NCBI RefSeq assembly: GCF_019703515.2
Contig: NC_059372.1
Location: 24,588,931 to 24,652,930, forward strand
Length of the DNA: 64,000 nucleotides
Reading direction: 5' to 3'
From: Myxocyprinus asiaticus
Taxonomy: Eukaryota; Chordata; Actinopteri; Cypriniformes; Catostomidae
Of the stretch, positions 1-11,600 are shown piece by piece. A program made the position numbers and the translations under genes. The first letter of the stretch is position 1. Every line of letters begins with the position of its first letter. The notes beneath the pieces were generated by a model. It ran no database searches. It saw only the letters and a program-made list of their open reading frames with translations, and was not told the DNA's origin.

Positions 1-344
1 AAGTGATCTATATGAATCCAGTGGTTAAATCCAATCCTGTGTCTTCAGAAGCGATATAACAGGTGTGGGTGAGAACAGATCTATAGGTTACTTGTGTAAC
101 CCCGGTTCTCTGATAGCATTAAGTGAGGTGTCTCACTATGGGATACGCCCCTTCCATGTATTCCTCAGAAGCCCTGTTGCATTACGCCAGCCCTTATTGG
201 CTGGCAGACGTGACACTTGTGTCTGGGAATAGCTCCTCAACCCAGTATAAGAGGCGCGACACAGCGTCACTTTGTCATTCAAAACAAGCACACCTCTTCC
301 TCGCGTCACACAGCAAGGAGGGTGGTCTGGTTAGATGCCTCGCT

Positions 345-440
345 TAATGCTATCAGAGATCAAGGATTACACAAGTAACCTATAGTTCTCTTTCAAGCAT
401 AAGTTTCGGTGTCTCACTATGGGGTATCCCATCTCCCGTA
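345..440 (-). repeat. DIRS internal complementary region
   Basis: Positions 345-384 are a near-complement of 82-121, which is the left outer end. Positions 386-440 share the sequence of the right outer end read inward on the minus strand (5117 to about 5068), starting with TTCTCTTTCAAGCAT. In DIRS1-type elements this region templates the joining of the two inverted terminal repeats during circle formation. The junction near 384/386 therefore also defines the termini of the element. Confidence 0.85.
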
Positions 441-457
441 TTGCCAGACAGCCTGCT

Positions 458-1560
458 TCAAACTTTCTGCCAACTATTCATTCTCCAGGGCTGTACGAGC
501 CCTGGCGGACTCGAGCCTACACTCAGTACAGCATGCGCTAACGTCTGTGCTGTAACATTTAATTGATAAAACCTTGCAAATGTTTGTGGTGAAGACCAGC
601 TCGCCGCTTCACAAATATCCTGTATTGTAACCCCTCTGAAGAGAGCCCACGGTGTAGACATTCCCCTTCTCGAATGTGCACGCAAACCATTTGGGGCCAT
701 AAGATTCTTACTGGAATATGCCTTAGAAATCACTTTTAATATCCAGTGCGATAAGCGTCGTTTGGTGATCGGCTTCCCTGTGTGCGGTTTCACCCAATAT
801 ACAAACAACAAACAAGATACCTAAATTTTCCAGTCTGTAAATGCGCAGAGCATGCACTGGGCATAATGCATTAAACCGTTGCTCCTCTGATGAAGCAAAA
901 GGTGGTGGACAAAGTCCAGAGTTCAAGAGGAACAATGGACTGAATAGCTTTGGGCATAAAGGTGGGGTTTGGTCGTAATACAACCCCTTCATCCCCTGAC
1001 ACAAACTGCATACACACAGGATGTACAGAGTGCGTGAATTTCAATGACATGTTTTGCTGAAGCCAGCGCTAAAAATAATGCTGTCTTAAACGATAATATT
1101 TTAAAATCAACTTTGTCCAGTGACTCGAATATTGGCACTGAAATAGCATCAAGCACCATAGCTAAATCCCATGTTGGAGTAATCGGTTTTGATACTGGGA
1201 GAGTGGACACGCGCCCTGCATAAAGCGGCATACTAAGGGATGCTGCCCCACTGTATTACCATCAAAGCCTATATGACATGCAGATATAACAGCCAGAAAC
1301 ACCTTTATGGTCAAGAAAGCTTTCCCTTTATCTATTAAATCTTGTAGAAAAGAGAGAGTGACCGCCACTGAACCTTGAAAGAGAATCTCGTGTTTGTCTG
1401 CGCACCAGCGATCAAACACGCTCCATTTACATTCATAAAGTGATCTAGTAGATGATGCTCTAGCATTTTGTATGGTCTTAATAACACTGTCGGGTAACCC
1501 AGTTGCGTTCAAATTGAACCACTCACGGGCCAGGCCCCCAGTGCCAGTGCTCTGGATGAG
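458..1560 (-). pseudogene. DIRS tyrosine recombinase, frameshifted
   Basis: The N-terminal core-binding part is at about 1540-1162 (ASSTRSLYECKWSVFDRWC followed by a helix-rich stretch). The middle is at 1004-723 (ALCPVHALRIYRL). The catalytic C-terminal part is at 811-458, with GLRAHSRRGMSTPWALFRG, DICEAASWSS and FARFYQLNVT. The H-x-x-R and terminal Y of the R-H-R-Y set are visible. The three parts sit in different frames, so the enzyme is broken. In intact family members it inserts the circular DNA intermediate. It ends close to the internal complementary region, as expected for DIRS1-type elements. Confidence 0.8.
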
Positions 1561-3228
1561 GGTGAAAAATCTCTCCCTCTGCCTGCAACAGCAGATCTCA
1601 TCGCAGTGAAAGAGGCCACGGCTGTTCGTATAGCATATGTATGATCTCCGAACTTCCCCGGCCATCGCGGAGCTATTAATATCACTCTCAATCCCTCCTC
1701 TCTCACTCTGGAGAGGGTTGGAGATATCAACGCTATTGGAGGGAACGCATAAAGGAGAATGCGAGGCCATACGTGCGCCAACGCACCTATTTCCAGTGGT
1801 GTGCTCTGATCCTTTAAGGAAAAGAACAGAGGGCACTGAGCATTCTCCTGAGAAGCGAACAGTTCCACTGTTGCTCTGCCGAATCGGCTCCAAATCTGCT
1901 CGACCACTTTGTTCAGTCTCCATTTCCCGTAAAGAGGATTGCCCCTCGACAGCAAATACACACCCCGATTCATAATTCCCTGTACGTGTGTCGCCCTCAG
2001 GGATAAGAAGTGGGCAGTGCCCGACAGAATTAGTTTGCGTGCTAACGTGTACAGAAGGAGCGATCTGAGACCTCCCTGTTGGTTTATATATGCCATTACT
2101 GTAGTCACGAGAACATGATGCCCTTTCAGTAAGGGAAGAATGTGCTTCAGATTTAGGAATATCACCAGCATTTCCAGATAGTTTATATGGTGATTGGTCA
2201 GATGGCGATGCCATTTCCTATTCACCATTCTGACCTTGTGAGTGCACCCCCACCCGGACAGTGACGCGTCCGTCATTATGACTTTTCTGGCCTGAACAAA
2301 ACCCATGGACACCCCTTGAACCAAAAAGGATGGTTGTCTCCACTGGCGCAATGCCAGCACCTCCGCCGACATCACCCTCACTCTCCTGCGAGAGTGATGT
2401 TATGGGTCCAGTCTCAGAGAGGCTACCCAGCGCTGAAATTCTCATGAATAATTGGCCTAATGGAATGACCATCAGGGCCAAGGCCATTAACCCTAATATT
2501 CTGAAGCATGTGTGAAAGGAAACGTTGGATCCCCTCTGAAACTCAGACAGACATTGAATAAATCTCATCACCCTTTCTACTGACAGTCGTGCTGTGAATT
2601 CCACCAAGATATTAGCCCCAGATATGTAATAGACTGTGTGGGGATTAATACACTCTTTTCGGTGTTAAACTTAAACCCAGTTTTTGTAGATGCTTTATAA
2701 GCATTACTGTGTGCTCTCTCTCTATGCCCTCCGAGCCGTCACCAGCCAATCGTCTATGTACGTAGCGAGACAAATGCCTTTTTCCCTGAGCGGAGTTAGC
2801 GCCATTTACATAAACTTGACAAATACCCTAAGGCTGAGAGCCAAGCCGAAAGGAAGGACTAAATATTCATACGTCACCCCTTGGAATGCAAACCGCAGGA
2901 ATATCCTATGGGGAGTATATATTTTTATATGAAAATATGCATCCTTCAGGTCGATGGATGTGAACCAATCGCCTGGGCGCACCAATATCAGAAGTGTTGA
3001 ATGAGTGAGCATTCTGAATTTGTACCTCCTTAAATATTTGTTCAGTGCACGAAGATCTAATATGGGGCAGACAGCCTGAGTTTCTTTTTTTGGAACGAGG
3101 AAATATCTAGAATAAAAGCCACTTTGGCTTTTTTCGGGTGGAACCTCACTTATTCCTTTCTTGTTCAGCAAGGAAGAAATTTCTTCTTGAAGAACATGAG
3201 CTGGCGGCAGACTGTAGTCTGTACCCAA
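1509..3228 (-). pseudogene. DIRS reverse transcriptase and RNase H, frameshifted
   Basis: The minus-strand frame at 3228-2806 holds RT fingers and palm motifs: an N-terminal SRYFLVPKK, then the first aspartate block SIDLKDAYFHI, then LPFGLA. The catalytic YIDDWL box is readable at about 2762-2742 in a neighbouring frame. The thumb-like part (RLSVERVMRFIQCLSEF, then LGLMALA) follows at 2607-2420. RNase H-like sequence follows at 2381-1900, with DASLSGWG and later VMAYINQQGG, the usual DIRS RNase H landmarks. These blocks lie in different frames, so at least two frameshifts separate them. Family assignment is strong; activity is excluded. Confidence 0.85.
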
Positions 3229-3698
3229 ATTGTATCAATCTCAATACCCAGCAGGACTTTGTACATGCTCGCCAATTGTTTGCAAAGCGTTCTGGTGCCA
3301 TCTAGTGGCTGAACTGTGGATAAGAATGGGTTCTGCACTGCGTATGCATGAGCACTTTGTGCTTGGACAGTTTAAGTGGCTCACCGCCTCTAAGGGAGCG
3401 GTGACTCCCCAAGGTGGGGTTAGAACATCCTGTATGAATGTATTTTTTACATTCTGGGTAGACAGAGCTGCAAAGCTTCAACGTCCTTCTTCTCCTCGCA
3501 CCTCTTCATCCATGTCAGAGCCAAACCAAATATCCCCTCTGAAACAACAGGTGCATCCAAAATAGCCTCCTCCCTGTCAGAAAGATTGGCCAGGTTAAGG
3601 CATCATCCTCTCTCATGAATGACCATTGTGGCCATGGTCTTGCCACAGCTTGGACAGCACATCTCTGAAGACGGAGATAGAGGTCTGTGATGACAGAT

Positions 3699-4747
3699 CT
3701 AGTCCCATTGCGCCTGACCTGGTATGGCTGACACTTCGTCTTGCAGCTCCGCTTGGTGTGCGGCCAGCATGGAGACAGCGTTCAAAACCCTAACTGAGAG
3801 AGTGACTGCTTTGTAAGTGTGTTCCGTCATGCTCGACTGGAAACGGTCCACTTCGGATGGCAATGTCGGATTAGCAGCAGCCGTGCATCTGGGGTGCAGG
3901 TGCGCTGCCACTAAAAGCTCCATGGGGGACATGCAGAAAAGACCCTCCTTCTCCATTCCCTCCACGTCGAGCACGGACCCCCCTTGAATGGGCAGTTTGC
4001 TGGTGAAGGGTTTATCCTTCCAGGTGACCGTAACCTCTTCCAAGAGCTCTGGAATATTGGAAGAAGCTGTCTCGCCACCTGTTTAGCTCTGAGCAGCCTT
4101 TTGCCCTTGTAGCGTGACTTTGCAGCCACAGTAGCCCACTGAATATTTTGTTTCTCTGCCGCGTGTTTGCACACATCTTGCAGATCTACACTGAGAAGTG
4201 GAGAGGATGGTGCCCTGCCCGCCTCTTCCGTGGTTTCTGCTGCGGTGAGGGGTTGTGCCGGTTGCACAGGGGGAAAGAAAAAAAAGCGAGTGCTCAAAGT
4301 CTTCGTCGTCTTCAGAGAAGAGAAAATATGACTGTCCCTCGTCCTCGTAATCCAGCACCATCACCACCTCTTCATCCGTGCTGAGCACGGTGGGCAGAGG
4401 GGCACATACATCGAGCTGTTCACCCCATGTCAACGCCACCGTGGTGGGCAGCTCTACAGGAATGGATACCTGCGGTGTGATAGACAAAGCAGGGCTAGCC
4501 AATACTAGAGGATCCTTTCCCGACAGGCAAGCTTGGCATGCTAGTCTGCGGCGAAGACACTTAATGGTAAAGCGCGCACAATGCTCGCACGATCCGGGAT
4601 TGTTGATACCGTTTGGGCATGTTTCAACCCAAGACATGCAGAGTAGACCTGGTGTGTGTCTTTGCATGAAATCTTATTCTTGCAAGAGCGTAGCCGTGAA
4701 GAATCCCCCACGTTAGCCGAAGTAATCATCTGTATCGCTGCAGCCAT
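3699..4747 (-). pseudogene. DIRS gag-like ORF region, broken
   Basis: Overlapping minus-strand frames cover 4747-3699. The segment 4667-4083 carries a Cys/His-containing stretch near its N-terminus (CEHCARF, CLRRRLACQACL) and an acidic middle rich in Asp/Glu. Another frame (4043-3699) continues with a domain ending in EVSAIPGQAQWD. The position, 5' of the RT region in the element, is where DIRS elements encode their gag-like protein. The reading passes between frames, so it is not intact. Function is inferred from position, not from a recognised catalytic motif. Confidence 0.55.
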
Positions 4748-5117
4748 TTAGCTGGAGTACTAAAGAAATCCTCACAATGAGCTGGAGTGCAAATTGTAGG
4801 AATAATGCGGAAAATAGCGTGGTGGCCAGTAATTAGTAAAAAAAAAATATATTTTCTTTTTGATTAGTCAGCGGCCAGTGTGAGTACCAGTCAATGACCA
4901 TCCGCACAATAGTCCAGGCTTCTAAAGTGAAGCGAGAAGAGGTTTTTGAATGACAAAGTGACGTTGTGTCACACCTCTTCTACTGGGTAGCGGAGTCATC
5001 CTCAGACACAAGCGTCACGCCTGTACACAAGCGTCACGTAATGTAATGGTGTTTCTGCGGAATACGTGGAAGTGGCGTATCCCATAGCGAGACATGGAAA
5101 TGTATGCTTGAAAGAGA

Positions 5118-5668
5118 ACAATATTTAAGTCATTTTTTACGATCAATCCCCACTTTCACATTATTTTGTTTTTGGGAATTCGCATTCTTCGTGCATATCG
5201 CCACCTACTGGGCAGGGAGGTAGTAAAAAAGGACTTTAATATTGATCTGTTTAAAAATAAATCAATCTGTTTTTCACCAACACATATCATATTGCTTGAT
5301 TGACTGAAAGTCTTATAGATTACTTTTACGCTTCCTTTATGTGCTTTTTTGAGCTTCAGAATTTTGGTACTCATTCACTTGCATTGTATGGATCTACAGA
5401 GCTGAGATATTCTTCTAAAAATCTTTGTCTGTTTAGCAGAAGAAATAAAATCAATACACATCTGGGATGACATAAGGGTAAGTAAATGATGAGAGAATAA
5501 TTTTTATTTTATTTTATAGGAACCTCCTTTAAGGTAAATCTGATCCAATTTGAAGTCTTTGTTTATTGAAAGAGACACTTCCCTCTAGTGGAAAATATAC
5601 TTTTGGTTATATCCACTGACTTCACAGGATGCGGTTACCTTATGAAATTACCTTATTGATCTATCCAG
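5118..5668. other. phc2 intron sequence with a dispersed fish repeat fragment
   Basis: No exon is seen here. Positions about 5398-5510 resemble the end of the repeat at 43085-43330: a stretch around CATCTGGGATGACATAAGGG followed by AAATGATGAGAGAA. The acceptor CCAG at 5665-5668 closes the intron. Confidence 0.5.
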
Positions 5669-8600
5669 GTTGAACGTCCATCATTGCTGATAGAGAATTT
5701 AAAGAAGCAAAAGCAGCCTCTGTCCCAGACCTCTCACAATGCAGACTCTGAGATGGAAGACCTTTCACAGCAAGGTAAGGGTTACTTTAGTTACACACAC
5801 GTGCACACTGGCATAGAGTCAACTTAAAGGATCAATAACACACAGACTGTTGCCTGTCTAATCAGCCATGTATATTTAATTGGTAATGCAAACTCCTTCA
5901 TAGAGCTGAAGAAACTGGATGAGGAGCCAAGACTGTCGTGTGAATTCTGTGGAATTATAGACTTTGCTTATAACTTCAGGAGATCCAAGCGGTTTTGTTC
6001 TACAGTGTGTGCAAAGAGGTATGTGAATTACAAATCTTTCTGTGGCCCATACATTTTAGATTTTGTATTTGTATATAGCATACTTATGGTGACATTAAAT
6101 CCAACATACTCTTATTCTACAATTTTTTCAAAATCCCTAATCTGACACACACACAAAAAACATTTAACACTAACTCTTCCTAGAGCTTTCAAGCTATATT
6201 TGTCAAACTTGGTTCAGACCTTTATACTGTTCTGGAATAGTGTACTATGTCTTTTCTAACTGACAGGACTAATGGTTTTTGCATCATAGACTTGCATTGA
6301 TTAAATGTTTAAATGGGCCAACTGAACTTTCAAAAATTCAAATGTAAACAGACCCACAAAAAACATTTAAACTGCTTAAAGTTGCTCTCTCTCTCTCTCT
6401 GTCTGTCTGTCTATCTGATGGTCTGTCTGACTATCAGTGTGACTGACCGTACGTCCATCCATCTAGCTAGCCGGATGTGTCTTACTGTAATGTCTACATA
6501 TCCATCAAACTTCAAAATTATAAAACTAGTTTATTCTTTTTTTAGACAAAATTTTTCAGTCCTACATCAGAGTTTGTCTTGACAAACTTTAATTATCTAG
6601 TTATACTTTTTACATATTTGTGTTTAATTACATCATTTATTGGTCGAACAGAGTTTGTCTTTATATGGGTTTGTCAATGACCAATGCTGATAATGCAGAT
6701 GAGTTTGGTGACTGATCAATGATAAAATGCAGATATATTGTTATATATGGGCTATTACAGTTTGATTATAGTAATTGAGAGACACAAACATTGAAATGAA
6801 TTTTTTTTTTTTTTACACTACTTAAATTCACCAAAAATGTGTGAAAACAGAAATTGGGCCTTATCTTTGTACAAGTCTGTTGGTAGATTTTTGAAGACAC
6901 TTCTGTTAAGTTGTCTCAGTTAACCTGCCTGTGCCGATAATCTAAAAATGGTCAAATATCATCTGATTTAGCAGTCTGTGACTAACATGTATACCTTTTA
7001 TTGGCGAAATCTCTAAAGAAACACATTATTGCAAATCATTTTAAATGGTTGAGACATTTTTCTTTTTTTTCCAGGTATAATGTGGGATGCACAAAGCGAA
7101 TGGGACTTTTCCCAAGAAAATCGACCTTGGACAACTCAAAGAAACAGAGAGCCACGGATATCAAGAAACGGGTAATATATTATCTGTTTACCTTTGCCTT
7201 ATAGAGTGTAATAGTCTGGTTCCGGAAAGGTAAAAATCCAATAAATTTTTTCCAAAGACTAATTGATTTTCGACGATAACTTATAAATCTTTAAAAACAG
7301 ACCTACCCTGAACTCCGAGGTTGTTCATCGATGGTATATGCTTCCACTGAAGCCATCAGTCTTGCATTATTTCAACTTCAGTGTTTAAAAATCTTGTTTA
7401 ATAGCAGAATTCCTGGTGAACAACTACACCACCCATAGTGTAAAGCAGAGAAAGATCCACCAATCAGACAGTCGTGGCCAAAAAAGTCCATCTGCATTTT
7501 ATTATTGAAACAAGTCCAGCAGCGACCGCCCAATTCCATGACTAACTGTGAATGACTCACCCTCAAACTCCATATATATTTGTATATATCAGAATATTTT
7601 GCTGTAAACATAAAATATATTGTTTCTATACTTATAATCAACAACCAAATATCTTTGTTTTATATATTTCTATTGTTTATTCGATTACATAATTTGCGAT
7701 GCTTCATGGTGTTGTAGTTTGTGCCCTTGTGAAAGACTGCAAGTACACAGTCTTATACCTTTTGTATTTTTGTCCAATTTTCAAATACATTTCTGCTTCA
7801 AATCAAAGTTTGTAATGTTGTTATTCACCTCGGAGCTGGTTGGTTTGGTTCATGGCTTAGAACTCTGGCTTAGAAAAAATGAATGGAAAAATTACTTAAG
7901 GAATCCAGACGGCTGAAAACGTGGGCAGGCTCTATTGCACTTTATTTATCATGTCAGTGTCCATTCAGGTGGATTTGTGCAGAAATGTGCTTAAACATTT
8001 CATGTTCTTTCACAGAATCCAAGTGCTCAGACAGCCATGGGAGCATCTATGTTGTCCCCACACCCCTTACATCCTAGTCATGGCGAGTCAAGCCAGTGCT
8101 CTGACATGTCCAGCTATGAAGAGCCTCTTTCACCACTGTCCGCAACAAGCTCTGGAGCCCAGAGGCTTCCAAATGAAAACAGATCCGATCACAGTAGAGA
8201 GATCTCTCTCCTCACGCAGCACTTCCTGGTTAACGACCCTGCCAGGTGGAATGTCGAGGATGTTTATGAGTTCATCTGCTCTCTACCAGGTAGTTACCAC
8301 AGAGATTTGATGGGATTAACCCTGAGCTGTAACAATTTTAAATGCCTCATGTAGAATAACTCTTGCAAATAAAACCTTGCTGCCTGTAAGGTCTTCATTG
8401 TTCTGAGCAATCCACACCAGTTTTGAATAACTAAGTTACAGATGCTACTCGAATAAAAATTGTCAGTAGTGACAGTAAAAATTTTTACTTTTCCCAGCAG
8501 TGTAACATGACAAAATTATACATTGCTGGCTTTTATGTCTGAGGCTTTTAAGCTGAGGTAATAATTAAATGCACCCTTTCTCATGTGTAATGTTGTGAAG

Positions 8601-11600
8601 TCTGATTTATTATGGTGAATCAATTTGTTCGGGCAGTTCATTTAAATCATCAGATTCAAAAAACGATTTACAGAGTCACGACTCTGTGCTGCTGTTGTTT
8701 TCCAACTGGTTAGAGTAAGGCTGGGCGATATGCAAGAAATATTTTCATTATATTTTTATAAAACAATATTGCTATCTGATTACATTGAATTTTCTAAATT
8801 CAAATTGCCCTTCAAATGAAATGGAAAAAGCTATTAAAATAAAAAAGTGGTCAATTTTTTATATAACCACCTCTTCAAATCCAAACATTTGCTGTCTCCA
8901 ACTTCCTCCACTGGCCCCATTTGAAGTCATGCAAGTATCTGTCTTTGACAACAGGTGGAAAATTACTAATACAAATTAAGAAGACCATAATAAATGTAAA
9001 GAATAATAATAATTAAAATATAAATAAACCATTACCTCTAAAAAGTTCAACACAACCCACATTATTTCTACTTTAATAAAATGGCTACAACAGTTCGTTA
9101 CTTCACTTAGTCAGTGCTTAAATAAATAGAAAATACCAGTTGTTTTATTAGGTGTAAGCCTAATAAATTATCTAGTGTTCCCCAATTAATGCTGCCTAAT
9201 AATTTCCACTGTGTTCTAATCGAATTTGTGTTTGTACTGCATTTCGCTAATGCAGTTAATGCTGCCTAAAGAAAATGAAATAGAACTCGATTTTAGGTTC
9301 AAGGTGAATTTATTTTTGTATTTTATGATTTAGTCAGTGTCAGCTTTGTTTTGTAAATACAAAGATTTTGTAAAGTGGCAAGAAAAAGTATGTGAACCCT
9401 TTGGAATTACTTGCATTTATGTATAAATTTGTCTTAAAATCTGGTTCGATCTTCATCTAAGCTACAATAATGATCAAATACAATCTGTTTCAACTAACAC
9501 AAGTTATTGTATTGTTCTTGTACATACTGAATACATATTTCAAACATTTGCAGTGTAGGTTGGAAAAAGTATGTGAACCTAAATAGCTAATTAGAGTCAG
9601 GAGATGGCAAACCTGGCATCCAATTAATGATACAAGTTTGGCGTGTGGTAGAGCTACTTTGACTTATAAAAAACACTCAAACAGTTTGCTATTCACAAGA
9701 AGCATCTGCTGACATGAACCATGCCTCACTAAAAGATCTCAGAAGACCTACGATACAAAATTGTTGAGCTGCATAAAGCTGGAAAGGGTTACATAGTTAT
9801 CTCTATATAAATGGTCTATAAATGAAGACGATTTGGTACTGTGGCTACTCTCCCTAGAAGTAGTCATCCAGCCTAGATGACTCAAAGGGCACACCGCAGA
9901 ATGTAAAGAGGTTAAAAAAAAAAAAAAAAAAAAAGAACCCTAGAGTGACAGCTAAAGTCTTGAAGAAATCATTGGAACTGGTTAACATCTGTTCATGAGT
10001 ACTATACAGAAAACATTAAACAGACATGGTGTCCATGGCAGGACACTACAAAGGAAGCTGTGTCTTTCCAACAAAAACATTGCTCTGCGCCTGAAGTTTG
10101 CCACCTTGACACAATGTTTTGTGGATTGATGAAACTGAGGTTGAATTGTTTGGGAAGAACACGCAGCATTATGTATGCCGTTAAAAGGGCAACGCATACC
10201 AACATGAAAACATCATCCCAACGGTGAAGTACGGTGGAGGAAGCATCATGATTTGATCATGACCGCTTGCTATCATCGAGGGGAAAAGTGAATTCCCAGG
10301 TTTAACAAGATATCCTACAGGATAATGTCATGGAGGCTGTGTGCCAGCTAAAGCTCAGTAGAAGTTGAGTGATGCAGCAGGACAGTGACCCTAAACATAG
10401 AAGTAAATCCACTACAGCAGTGGTTCCCAACCCTGTTCCTGGAGGCGTGCACGTGACCAACACACACATTTTGGATACCTCCCTAATCAGTCACACCTGA
10501 TTCAGCTCATTAGTGGAGACTCCAAGACCTGAACTGGGTGTGTCAGAAAAGGGAGATATACAAAATGTGCAGTGTTGGTGGGCCTCAAGGAACAGCACTA
10601 CAGAGTGGCTTAAAGTAAATCCACCTTTTGGAGTTGCCCAGACTGTAACCCAATAGAGATGCTGTGGAATGACCTCAAAAGAGCCGTTCACACCAGAGAT
10701 CCCCAGAAAAGCTTGGTTGAGGTTATTGCTGCCAAAGGAGGATCGACCAGTTATTAGGTCCAAGGATTCACTTTTTCCACATAAATGTGATGTGTTCAAT
10801 AAAAACATGAAAGATTATAATTGTTTGTGTTGTTAGCTTAAGCACATTGTGATTGCCTATTCTTGTGACTTTGATGTAGGTAAGATCTCATTTTATGACC
10901 AATTAATGCAGAAAACCAGCTAATTCCAAAGGGTTCACATAATTTTTCTTTCCACTGTACACACACCCAACATGCAGTTTTGCGTTCAAAATGCATATTA
11001 AGCTGGCTCCACACTAGACGGTTTTTCCATTGATTTTCAGGCGTGAGCTTCATTAACATAATTAATGATTATAATTCGCCAGCCATGGGGAGGGAGACCA
11101 TGCACAAATAAGTGTCTGCCAGCGGGAGGTCGTTAATCACTTGTCAGATATTGTGGAGAAAAAAAAAAAGGAAAAATTTAAGGTACAGTGAGGCACTTAC
11201 AATGGAAGTCTGTAAAATCTTTGTTTCAAAAGTAAAGCCATAAGATGTTAACAATGTGTGATAAAATTGCTTATTAACCTTTTCTGCAAAAAATGTAATA
11301 TCCAATTTTACAACTTTGTTGCCATGACGTCGTAAACCCTGAAACCACCTTAAACACGTTGATTTAAACAACTTCACAGCTCAAATAATGCACAAGTTTT
11401 AACAGATGAATTTATGGAAGTGCTGTTATAAAATGATATGCTTCACATTTCTGCCTTTTTAACCCACCAAAATTGTCCCCATTAACTTCCACTGTAAATC
11501 CCTCACTGTAACCTCAATTTTTATTTTATTTTTTTAAAGAAAAGGAGGGACAAGTTGAAATGTAATTTTGTGGTAATCAACATTATGCCACAAATGCTGT

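Larger units (their letters stand above)
82..5117 (-). mobile_element. DIRS1-type tyrosine-recombinase retrotransposon, full-length architecture, decayed ORFs
   Basis: This element is read on the minus strand. Its two termini are related inverted repeats: plus-strand 128-330 resembles the reverse complement of about 4910-5105. A short internal complementary region at 345-440 joins the complements of both outer ends. Its first half (345-384) pairs with 82-121, and its second half (386-440) matches the reverse complement of about 5068-5117. That is the signature of DIRS1-group elements, which replicate through a circle and integrate with a tyrosine recombinase, without long terminal direct repeats or target duplication. 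Coding order on the minus strand is gag-like, then RT, RNase H and tyrosine recombinase, each broken by frame changes. The outer ends are assigned from the internal junction and could be off by a few bases. It lies just upstream of the first visible phc2 exon, probably in a phc2 intron. Confidence 0.88.

Noticed and set aside
1637..1975. Plus-strand 112-residue open frame inside the DIRS element
   Set aside because: It lies opposite RNase H and recombinase sequence on the minus strand and has no family resemblance.
82..5117. Endogenous retrovirus
   Set aside because: No long terminal direct repeats, protease, envelope or DDE integrase was found. The inverted termini, internal complementary region and tyrosine recombinase point to DIRS.
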